The translations under genes were made by a program, and so were the position numbers. From assembly GCA_964502145.1 (NCBI GenBank), contig CAZCVI010000018.1, forward strand, positions 1-64,000: 64,000 nt of DNA, given 5' to 3'. Below are positions 53,490 to 60,918 of this stretch, piece after piece. The stretch comes from CAZCVI01 sp964502145 (GTDB taxonomy: Bacteria; Acidobacteriota; Aminicenantia; UBA2199). Under the pieces are notes generated by a model. That model was given only the letters and a program-made list of their open reading frames with translations. It did not search any database and had not been told where the DNA came from. Within the stretch, counting starts at the first letter, position 1; each line of letters begins with the position of its first letter.

Positions 53490-53669
53490 TTATGAATAGC
53501 GAGATGTTTTCCTGGTTCGCCTCAGTGTTAAAGCATTTCTTCTTGAAAGCCTATAACTAACCTTAGGATTTCTACCTGGATATGGTTTGTGAATAGTGCA
53601 GTAATTACTGCCTGCAAGAGTCTCCTGAGAACATCGTTCTCCATTGCTAAGAATCTTAATGCATTTCAT
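53490..53669 (-). CDS. Small Cys/His zinc-knuckle-like protein (59 aa)
   Basis: A 59-residue protein: MKCIKILSNGERCSQETLAG then SNYCTIHKPYPGR. The spacing C3-x(10)-C14-x(9-10)-C24-x2-H27 suggests a single zinc-binding site, followed by a basic tail rich in R and K (RRNALTLRRTRKTSRYS), as in small nucleic-acid-binding proteins. AAGGAG is 6-7 nt before the ATG. The membrane-protein gene upstream on the same strand is about 125 bp away. No function is known. Confidence 0.7.
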   Translation of the reverse strand: MKCIKILSNGERCSQETLAGSNYCTIHKPYPGRNPKVSYRLSRRNALTLRRTRKTSRYS

Positions 53670-53794
53670 TTTTTCTCCTTCTATGTAATGTCGTATTGTC
53701 AAAGTTTTATTTTGCCTTTTTAAAAATGATTTTTTATAGTGTTTCTCTTAATTTATCATTTCGACCCCCACGATACATCTGAATAGAATGGTTA

Positions 53795-54322
53795 CTATAG
53801 TATTACCGCAATAATTGATAATAATGCAACTACACAAGCTGCTGCCATGATAGTGATTTGGGACACCTCTATGTATTTTGCCTTTCGTTCGTTGTTATTT
53901 TGTATGTCTTTATTGGTTTCATCCCACACATGAATTTGGTCGTTTAGAAAAGCTGGTATCCTTTCTTTAAATTCTTTTTTGTCTTCTATGCTAAGGATAT
54001 CAATTGTTATGTCTCCATCCATGCTACCAATCGGTGGAAAGCATACTTTTCGAATTTTTAACCCAAGTATAGCACAAATTACACTTGAAACTAGTAATAC
54101 AATGCTGGCTATCAGTAGGAAGTATTCTAAACATGAATAGTTTTGGGGAATGTCGTGAACCCAAGAAAAAAGGACAGCCAAGAAGATTCCTGCAATTGCG
54201 ACTGCTCCCTGGGCTTTTGTTTCAAGGTTTTTCCAGTTGTCAGAATGCTCAAGGTATTCTGCCTTATGGGCATCAAGTGAAAGTAACAGTAAATCTAATC
54301 TATCATTGATTCTTTCAGTCAT
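53795..54322 (-). CDS. Small membrane protein with effector-like topology
   Basis: A 175-residue protein with three hydrophobic helices: VAIAGIFLAVLFSW, YFLLIASIVLLVSSVICAIL and ITIMAAACVVALLSIIAVIL. The first pair follows DNWKNLETKAQGA, and a long soluble loop precedes the last helix. The layout resembles SLATT- or Pycsar-type membrane effectors, in which oligomerisation damages the inner membrane, but no cyclase or sensor is adjacent, so this is a topology-based comparison only. GGAGG lies about 8 nt upstream of the ATG. Confidence 0.6.
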   Translation of the reverse strand: MTERINDRLDLLLLSLDAHKAEYLEHSDNWKNLETKAQGAVAIAGIFLAVLFSWVHDIPQNYSCLEYFLLIASIVLLVSSVICAILGLKIRKVCFPPIGSMDGDITIDILSIEDKKEFKERIPAFLNDQIHVWDETNKDIQNNNERKAKYIEVSQITIMAAACVVALLSIIAVIL

Positions 54323-54639
54323 TATATATACCTCCGTTTAGTGATTATTATTTCTGCTATATTAATCTTTTACCATATTTATTGATTGAAAGTCAATCCC
54401 CTTTGGAAAAAAAGAGTATTTCTACCTACTCTAAAAAATTCTATTATTTTACAGTTCAGTTTCTGGACGTTCATCAACTGTCTACTGCAAAAAAAAGGGG
54501 ATGGTATGTTGGAATGCAGGAATTGTATGGGGGAAGGATGATTAAAAAAGAAAACGAGGCATATAAATGACCCCCTAAATAAGGAAAATATACGAGGGCA
54601 CAATAAAATATGGACGGAATCACCGACGTTCCCAGGAAA

Positions 54640-54800
54640 AGATTGCTTGGCATCTGATTTAAACATCCTGGTCATCCTTTAATCCCACGAATCACGGTTC
54701 AGATACTTTCTCTTCCTCTTTGCGGCTGAATGAACAAGTCTCATCCTACCTCTTTAATGCAATGGGAATAAAAAAAAGTGGCAGGGATGCCGCTTCTACT
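54640..54800. other. Intergenic gap with repeat fragments
   Basis: The gap 54323-54912 has no convincing gene. ATCCTGGTCATCCTTTAATC then CCACGAATCACGGTTCAGA (54664-54702) belongs to a widespread bacterial class of dispersed repeats. At 54781-54800 is the inverse of the GTAGAAGCGGCATCCC family. A possible TATAAT (54856-54861) may be the -10 of the TolC-like gene, with no good -35. Confidence 0.4.
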
Positions 54801-54912
54801 TTAAAAAAAAATTTTTGCAAGGTTGTAACCCATATCTTTGTTTATATTAATTACGTATAATGATTATATACGATCAATATATATGATGAATATAAAATAA
54901 TATGGAGGATTC

Positions 54913-56286
54913 ATGTATAGAAAAGTTTTACACTTCATGTCCATCCGGTTCTTATTGCCGCTACTTCTTTTGCCGGTCCTAATGGTCCAGGCCACAGAGT
55001 CAGAGATTAAAACCCTCACTCTGGGCCAAGCGATTAACTTGGCCCTGGAATCCAATCTCTCCCTGAAACAATCGACCAACCAAATCGCTCTGGGAAAGAT
55101 CGGTGTACAACGCGCCAAAGCAAATTTCTATCCCGATTTGAATGCCAGCGGTCGCGCTACTGAAAGCTATGATAAATCGCTCAATTCAAGCTCAGGTCAA
55201 TATGATGCCGGACACAGTGGCTCGGTAAGTATCAGCGCCGATTCTACTTTTAACCTCTTTAATGGCTTCTACGACATTGCATCGTTGCAACAATCCAAAC
55301 TGGAACTGCAAGCCATTAATAAAAACCTGGAACGAACACGACAAGCGATTATTTTTGAAGCCATCAGTCGCTTCATCGGCGTGGTCACGGCCCAAGAACT
55401 GATCACGGTGGAACAGGGAAACCTGAAAGCCCAACAACAACTACTGGGCCAAGTAGAAGACTTCTATAAGTCTGGCAGACGCCCAGTAACAGATTTCTAC
55501 CAGCAAAACGCGGAAATCTCCCAAGCGGAATACCGGCTGCTGGAAGCAGAACGCAATTACAATGTTTTTAAACTGCAATTGCTGCAATTCCTGGGCCTAC
55601 AACCAAACATCAACTATAATGTGGTCGACCCGGGCTTAGATACGCTCACTGCCCTGGTGGCCGAATTGGATAAGGACGCCCTGGTAAAAGAGGCATTGCA
55701 AAACCGCACGGATATCACGGCTCAAAACCTGCTAATCCAAGCCGCAGGCAAAGAAATAAAAGTGGCCCGTTCGGGTTACTGGCCGAAATTATCGCTCTTT
55801 GCTGGTCTGGGTAGCAGTTACTCGGATATGAATAAAAGCGCTAATTTTTCCCATCAATTGTTCGATAATAATCTCTCCGGCCACTTTGGCTTGTCTCTCT
55901 CTATTCCTGTGTTCGATAAATTTCGCACGCGCTACAATGTCGCGTCGGCTATTATTAACCTGGAAAACCAGCACTTGGAAATGGAGAAACTGACGCGCCA
56001 AGTATCCGTGGAAGTACAACAAGCCATTGAAGATTACGGCACGGCTGGAAAACAAATGGATGTGGCTGAAAACCAATTAAAATATTCGACATCCGCACTG
56101 GAAAGCATTCAAGAACGATACAATGTGAATGCCGCTACTATGACTGAATTAACCCAGGTCCGGGCCACTTATCTGCAATCCAGCTATAATCGGGTCACTG
56201 CCAGATTTAACCTGTTGCTCCGTGGTATCGCCGTTGCTTTTTACCGCGGCGATAGCCAAGCGATGATGGCCTATTTAAATAAATAA
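54913..56286 (+). CDS. TolC-family outer-membrane efflux channel
   Basis: A 457-residue outer-membrane factor. The signal peptide is FLLPLLLLPVLMVQATE. Two internally repeated helical blocks are visible, the usual TolC duplication: LTLGQAINLALESNLSLKQS at the start and VKEALQNRTDITAQNLLI in the second half. The remainder is coiled helices and short beta segments. GGAGG precedes the ATG. It forms the first gene of a four-gene operon with a membrane-fusion protein, ATPase and permease, giving a complete tripartite efflux pump. Confidence 0.85.
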   Translation: MYRKVLHFMSIRFLLPLLLLPVLMVQATESEIKTLTLGQAINLALESNLSLKQSTNQIALGKIGVQRAKANFYPDLNASGRATESYDKSLNSSSGQYDAGHSGSVSISADSTFNLFNGFYDIASLQQSKLELQAINKNLERTRQAIIFEAISRFIGVVTAQELITVEQGNLKAQQQLLGQVEDFYKSGRRPVTDFYQQNAEISQAEYRLLEAERNYNVFKLQLLQFLGLQPNINYNVVDPGLDTLTALVAELDKDALVKEALQNRTDITAQNLLIQAAGKEIKVARSGYWPKLSLFAGLGSSYSDMNKSANFSHQLFDNNLSGHFGLSLSIPVFDKFRTRYNVASAIINLENQHLEMEKLTRQVSVEVQQAIEDYGTAGKQMDVAENQLKYSTSALESIQERYNVNAATMTELTQVRATYLQSSYNRVTARFNLLLRGIAVAFYRGDSQAMMAYLNK

Positions 56287-56302
56287 GAACTAGGAGAATA
56301 CC

Positions 56303-57610
56303 ATGAATAAGAAAAAAATTATTATTATTATAGCGATTATTGTTCTCATTGCTGCCGTGGTGTGGTTTTTTACTGCCGGAGCCAATGGAAAACAGGAAGG
56401 CCAATTCAAACTGGAAGCGATAAAAAGAGGTGACTTGGAAAATATCGTCTCTTGTACTGGTACACTCAGTGCCGTGGGTACTGTTAGTGTGGGTTCCCAG
56501 GTTTCTGGGTTGGTTGTCAAGGTGAATGCTGATTATAATAGTCCTGTTAAAGCTGGACAAATGTTGGCTGTACTGGATAAAACTCTTTTTGCTTCCTCTG
56601 TGAAAGATGCGGCTTCGGGATTATCACGGGCCAAAGCGCAATACCACCAAGCCAAAGCAGAACTGACACGGAACCGCCCACTCTTCGAACGGGGCCACCT
56701 CTCGGAAATGGAATTCCTGGTGACGCAAACGAACGCGGAAACGGCAGCGGCTGCCATTAGATCTGCGGAAGCTACGCTGAGTCGCGCGCAAACCCAGTTG
56801 AAATACACCGATATCCTCTCACCGATCGACGGTACAGTGATTGAACGAACAGTGGAACCAGGGCAAACTATCGCGGCTAGCTTTCAAGCACCTAAACTCT
56901 TTGTCATTGCTAAAGACCTGACAAAAATGCAGATCGAAACGGCAGTGGATGAAAGTGATATCGGCCAAATCAAGGAAGAACAGACGGTGCGGTTCACCGT
57001 GCAAGCCTACCCCGATGAAACGTTTTATGGCAAGGTACGTCAAATTCGTCTCAACCCAACCGTGTTGCAAAACGTGGTGAACTATACGGTGGTAGTGGAT
57101 GCCAGTAATGAAAAAAAACTGTTGTTACCGGGCATGACTGCCACGGTGGATTTTTTGGTGGAAGAACGCAAGAATGTTTTGCTGGTTCCTAATGCCGCGC
57201 TTAATTTTGTGCCCCCGGCAGATGTAGTGGCCAAGTATAAATTGGAGATGACTGAAACAACGAAAGAAAAAGTACAGGACCGGGTCAAAGAGGAGAAATC
57301 CGCAAATAATGGGCGGGGCAGTTTGGGTGGTTTGAACGGGAAAAAAATGCATGTTAATTCGGGACGAGTCTATTACTTGGATAAAAATGGCGTGCCTACT
57401 ATCGTCTTCTTTGCGAAAGGAGCGAGTGATGGCAATATGACTGAAATTTTAAAAAGTAAGGAACTGCACGAGGGTTTGCAAGTGATTATTTTTTATGCGA
57501 CTGCTGATAAATTAAAACCCACGGAAAAAGGCTTTTCTATCCCCAGGCCGGGTGGCACTCGTAGCGGCAGCGGTGGCGGTGGCGGCGGCGCACATGGGCC
57601 TAGAATATAA
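56303..57610 (+). CDS. MacA-like periplasmic adaptor (HlyD family)
   Basis: A 435-residue membrane-fusion protein. One N-terminal helix (IIIIIAIIVLIAAVVWFFTA) anchors it, then a barrel-sandwich hybrid/lipoyl half motif (VGSQVSGLVVKVNADYNSPV), a coiled-coil hairpin (about 85-150), the second half motif (SPIDGTVIERTVEPGQTI) and a beta-barrel. The C-terminal tail is glycine rich (SGSGGGGGGAHGP) and unusual. An insertion (about 300-360) with charged residues interrupts the last domain. It connects the MacB-type transporter to the TolC-like channel. It lies 16 bp after that gene. Confidence 0.85.
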   Translation: MNKKKIIIIIAIIVLIAAVVWFFTAGANGKQEGQFKLEAIKRGDLENIVSCTGTLSAVGTVSVGSQVSGLVVKVNADYNSPVKAGQMLAVLDKTLFASSVKDAASGLSRAKAQYHQAKAELTRNRPLFERGHLSEMEFLVTQTNAETAAAAIRSAEATLSRAQTQLKYTDILSPIDGTVIERTVEPGQTIAASFQAPKLFVIAKDLTKMQIETAVDESDIGQIKEEQTVRFTVQAYPDETFYGKVRQIRLNPTVLQNVVNYTVVVDASNEKKLLLPGMTATVDFLVEERKNVLLVPNAALNFVPPADVVAKYKLEMTETTKEKVQDRVKEEKSANNGRGSLGGLNGKKMHVNSGRVYYLDKNGVPTIVFFAKGASDGNMTEILKSKELHEGLQVIIFYATADKLKPTEKGFSIPRPGGTRSGSGGGGGGAHGPRI

Positions 57611-57669
57611 CAAGAAAAACCCGGACAAGGTAGATACAAAGAGAATGTACCAAAAAAATAGGGTAAAAA

Positions 57670-58431
57670 ATGGAAACTATTGAATTAAAAGGAATAAAAA
57701 AGGTGTACCGCATGGGGGATATGGAAGTCCATGCTCTGCGCGGTGTGGATTTTAAGGTAGCGTCAGGCGAGTTTGTGGCTGTCATGGGCGCTTCTGGCTC
57801 CGGCAAGTCCACCCTGATGAATCTTATCGGCTGTTTGGATTATGCCACGGAGGGAAGTTATTCTCTGGATGGTGTGCAGGTCGATAAATTGGATAAACGA
57901 CAATTGGCAGATATTCGGAACCAGAAGATCGGGTTTGTTTTCCAGGGTTTTAACTTGTTGGCCCGAACTTCTGCTCTGGAGAATGTGGAATTGCCACTAC
58001 TTTATGATCGTCGTGGGCGGATTAAAGACCCGCACCGTAAAGCGATTGATGCTTTGGAACGGGTGGGGCTGGGTGATCGTCTGGATCATGAACCGAACCG
58101 TCTGTCTGGCGGTCAACAACAACGGGTGGCCATTGCCCGTGCCCTGGTTAATCAACCGGCCATTATCCTGGCAGATGAACCGACGGGAAACTTGGACAGT
58201 GTGACTTCTGTCGAGGTGATCTCGGTATTTCAGGAGTTGAATCGCGAGGGGATTACTATTGTTCTGGTTACCCATGAACGCGATATCGCGACTTATGCCA
58301 AACGGCTCATTATGTTACGGGACGGTTTGATTGTCAGGGATGAAATAAACAAGGATGTTCGTTCTGCGGCGGATGATTTGCGTGACTTGCATCTGGAGAA
58401 TGCCCGGCATGAAAAAGGAGAAGTCTCATGA
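57670..58431 (+). CDS. MacB/LolD-type ABC transporter ATPase
   Basis: A 253-residue ABC ATPase. Walker A is GASGSGKST (about 38-46), the Q-loop VFQGFNLL, the signature LSGGQQQRVAIARAL, Walker B IILADEPTGNLDS, and the H-loop VLVTHERDI. All motifs are intact. It pairs with the adjacent permease to power export, probably of peptides, macrolide-like compounds or lipoprotein-like substrates. No strong Shine-Dalgarno; the 60-bp gap after the adaptor gene holds none either. Its end overlaps the permease start by 4 bp (ATGA). Confidence 0.9.
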   Translation: METIELKGIKKVYRMGDMEVHALRGVDFKVASGEFVAVMGASGSGKSTLMNLIGCLDYATEGSYSLDGVQVDKLDKRQLADIRNQKIGFVFQGFNLLARTSALENVELPLLYDRRGRIKDPHRKAIDALERVGLGDRLDHEPNRLSGGQQQRVAIARALVNQPAIILADEPTGNLDSVTSVEVISVFQELNREGITIVLVTHERDIATYAKRLIMLRDGLIVRDEINKDVRSAADDLRDLHLENARHEKGEVS

Positions 58432-59645
58432 AATGGAAGAATCTAATTAAAGTCGCGTTTCGTAGTATCTTAAAAAATAGGATGCGTAGTTTATTGACCA
58501 TGCTCGGTATTATCATTGGTGTGGGTGCCGTGATCGCGTTGGTTTCTGTTGGGCAGGGCGCCACTGCTGCTATTCAAGGCCAGATATCTTCTCTGGGTAC
58601 CAATCTCTTGATTATTGTTCCCGGTTCCCGACAAGTGGGTGGAGTGAGTCGTGGTGCTTCCAGTTCCAATAACCTGGACATGGCAGATGTAAAGAAACTG
58701 GAATCGGAAGGTACATTACTATTGAATGTATCTCCTATTATCCGCGCTGGTGCGCAGGTCGTGGCTGGCGGGAAGAACTGGTCCACTTCGATCATGGGTG
58801 TATCGCCCAATTATCTGGAGATCCGCGATTGGCCTTTGGAGAATGGTGCCTTTTTTACGCAACGGGATGTATTGTCCCGTTCCAAGGTGGCGGTGCTGGG
58901 AAAAAGTGTCGCCACAGAACTTTTCGCCGAGTCAAATCCAGTGGGTCAAAAGATTCGCATTCGCAACATCCCTTTTATTGTGATCGGTGTATTGCAGGAG
59001 AAAGGGCAGAACATGATGGGGTCGGATCAAGACGATACGATTCTGGCTCCTTCTTCCACGGTGCTTTACCGGATGAGTAATGGTAAAGACGTGGGCATGA
59101 TCATGGCCAGTGCTGTTTCACCCGAGGAAATGGTGGCAGCGCAGGAACAGATTGGGCGTTTGTTGCGTAGTCAGCATCGTTTGAAAGAGGATGAAGATGA
59201 TGATTTTAATGTGCGTTCTCAAACCGAGATCGTGGATGCGGCGACCAATGTGATGGGTATTATGACGATGGTATTGGGAGCTATTGCCGGGGTTTCCTTG
59301 TTAGTGGGGGGCATAGGCATTATGAATATCATGTTGGTCAGTGTCACTGAACGAACGCGGGAAGTTGGCATTCGGCTCTCTATTGGGGCCAGAGGCGGGG
59401 ATATATTGACGCAATTTTTGATTGAAGCTGTTATTCTCAGTATGCTTGGTGGTATATTGGGAATATTAACTGGGTTTGGGTTAGGTGAATTGATTTCCAA
59501 GCTTATCAAGATAAAGATTGTGTTTGATCCTTTGTTTGTTTTTATTGCCTTTTTCTTTTCTGGGGCAGTTGGTGTTTTCTTTGGCTTTTATCCCGCGTTA
59601 AAAGCATCCAGGCTTAATCCCATTGATGCATTGCATTATGAATAA
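58428..59645 (+). CDS. MacB/FtsX-type ABC transporter permease
   Basis: A 405-residue permease with the MacB_PCD periplasmic domain. One helix near the N-terminus (LLTMLGIIIGVGAVIALVSV), a periplasmic domain (residues about 45-250), then three C-terminal helices (MTMVLGAIAGVSLLVGGIGI, then LIEAVILSMLGGILGILTGF, then LFVFIAFFFSGAVGVFFGFY). VTERTREVGIRLSIGA is the conserved FtsX coupling loop. ATPase and permease are separate here rather than fused as in E. coli MacB. Translationally coupled to the ATPase by a 4-bp overlap. Confidence 0.9.
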   Translation: MKWKNLIKVAFRSILKNRMRSLLTMLGIIIGVGAVIALVSVGQGATAAIQGQISSLGTNLLIIVPGSRQVGGVSRGASSSNNLDMADVKKLESEGTLLLNVSPIIRAGAQVVAGGKNWSTSIMGVSPNYLEIRDWPLENGAFFTQRDVLSRSKVAVLGKSVATELFAESNPVGQKIRIRNIPFIVIGVLQEKGQNMMGSDQDDTILAPSSTVLYRMSNGKDVGMIMASAVSPEEMVAAQEQIGRLLRSQHRLKEDEDDDFNVRSQTEIVDAATNVMGIMTMVLGAIAGVSLLVGGIGIMNIMLVSVTERTREVGIRLSIGARGGDILTQFLIEAVILSMLGGILGILTGFGLGELISKLIKIKIVFDPLFVFIAFFFSGAVGVFFGFYPALKASRLNPIDALHYE

Positions 59646-59702
59646 TACCAGTTTAATGGACGGTATCAACAATATAAACCGGGACATGCTGCCCTGGTAA
59701 AC

Positions 59703-59755
59703 GCTTTAGGAGGTCCAGGAACCCTTTCTCGAAAGGGTTCTTGGCCGCCGGAGGC
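59703..59755 (+). repeat. GGCCGCCGGAGGC leader repeat, copy 3
   Basis: GCTTTAGGAGGTCCAGG, the stem AACCCTTT-CTCG-AAAGGGTT (59720-59739), then TTGGCCGCCGGAGGC. GGAGG (59750-59754) is followed by ATG at 59763, but this frame stops after three codons, and the next gene lies on the other strand, so the copy has no gene to serve. It may instead terminate the efflux operon. Confidence 0.7.
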
Positions 59756-59760
59756 ATTTA

Positions 59761-60342
59761 TTATGAATATTTAAACAACACGCTGCGGCCCCCTTTTTTG
59801 GTAGGGAAACCAGAGACTACGAAGCCCGCTTGTTTGGCCAGTGCGATCATGGCCGTGAATTTTTCCGCCGTGACATGCATTTTGGGTTCGACTACCAGGA
59901 ATTGGCCGTCTTCTTTTAAGAAAGAGTGTACTTCAGCAAGAAAGGCCGCTGGGTTGGGGGTTTCGTGGACCATGTAAAAAGCAAGGATGAAATTTGCTTT
60001 TGATTTGGGTATTAGGCCCACTTTATCTGATTGGCAGCGGTGGAATTCCATTCTATCGGTAAGATGTTTGGCTGCTGCTTTTTTTCTCACGTGGGTTAGC
60101 ATTTCTTCTTGTAAATCGGCTGCGATTACTTTTCCTTTTTCTCCGACCATGGTGGCCATGGCAATTGAAAAAAAACCGGGGCCGCAACCCAGATCAATTA
60201 CTGTATCTCCTTCATGGAGATATTCGCCCACGATTTTTTTGGGGTTTTGGAAGAGTTTTCGCACCCAATTATCCAGAATAAAAGCCATTTTGTGTGAACA
60301 TATTTCGGCTTGGCAAGAATCGTTTACTGTTGTGTCTTTCAT
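59761..60342 (-). CDS. Class I SAM-dependent methyltransferase (UbiE-like)
   Basis: A 193-residue methyltransferase with a clear motif I (VIDLGCGPGFFSIAMA), motif II (KVIAADLQEEML), the acidic loop (MEFHRCQSDKVG) and motif post I (ANFILAFYMVHE). WVRKLFQNPKKIVGEYL upstream of motif I is common to small-molecule methylases in anaerobes. Substrate unknown. Start: ATG 60342 has AGGAG upstream; a longer frame from 60420 begins with an unlikely hydrophobic stretch. The Rpn relic ends only 11 bp before it on the same strand. Confidence 0.8.
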   Translation of the reverse strand: MKDTTVNDSCQAEICSHKMAFILDNWVRKLFQNPKKIVGEYLHEGDTVIDLGCGPGFFSIAMATMVGEKGKVIAADLQEEMLTHVRKKAAAKHLTDRMEFHRCQSDKVGLIPKSKANFILAFYMVHETPNPAAFLAEVHSFLKEDGQFLVVEPKMHVTAEKFTAMIALAKQAGFVVSGFPTKKGGRSVLFKYS

Positions 60343-60352
60343 TATTATTCTC

Positions 60353-60580
60353 CTAATTGTAAAAAAGATATTGTACCACAAAATAGCCCAAATACATGAA
60401 AAAAAAATAATTCTTGGCAATATCTTTTGCCCCCTGTTTCACCCCTTGTTTCACCCATTTATTCTTACCTAACACCATTCCTTCTTTTCTTCCTTCTTTT
60501 CTTAAACGTTCTGCTAAGCTTTGCACAAGCTCACCTCCTGCTAATTTATTTTCGTTTAATACCTTTCTTAAATTATCCAT
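60353..60580 (-). pseudogene. Rpn-family C-terminal relic
   Basis: A 75-residue frame reading LVQSLAERLRKEGRKEG then KQGVKQGAKDI. The charged KEGRKEG-type tail is characteristic of the C-termini of Rpn-family nucleases, and the intact copy at 15041-16222 has a comparable repeat. The nuclease domain is absent, so it is a remnant. The region 60581-60918 contains the promoter of the NACHT gene and nothing else clear. Confidence 0.55.
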
Positions 60581-60819
60581 GCTTATCTGCCGGATTTCTG
60601 TGATAGAATACGCGCACGTTTTCAGCGTCTTTAAAGGTCTTTACGAACATATTGTTGTGCGCTTTTTGTATCCGTTTCCTTTTTCTTTTTCATATTATGA
60701 ATTATATTTCAAAAACCAGTATTTTTCAACGGCTGGGATTAAATTTTATGATGACAGCTTCGGCGTGTTCACCGAAATAACTTGCAAAAGGAGAATGGCT
60801 TGGAAAAAATGTTCTGTGC

Positions 60820-60848
60820 TTGACAGGGGCATTGGATGACATTATAAT
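60820..60848 (+). promoter_or_regulatory. Consensus promoter of NACHT gene
   Basis: A perfect TTGACA (60820-60825), 17-bp spacer and perfect TATAAT (60843-60848), the strongest promoter seen in the window. A leader of about 64 nt ends in TTGGAGG before ATG 60919. Confidence 0.75.
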
Positions 60849-60918
60849 ATGGGCAGAGGTTTTCTGGAACAATGGTTATTGAGAAGAATATTTCGGCATC
60901 CCTGTTGGAGGTTTTACC

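Noticed and set aside
60353..60580. Intact small gene
   Set aside because: Sequence matches only the C-terminal tail of Rpn proteins; treated as a relic.
60414..60839. 141-codon plus-strand frame
   Set aside because: Antisense of the Rpn relic, then low-complexity aromatic sequence across the promoter region; no family features.
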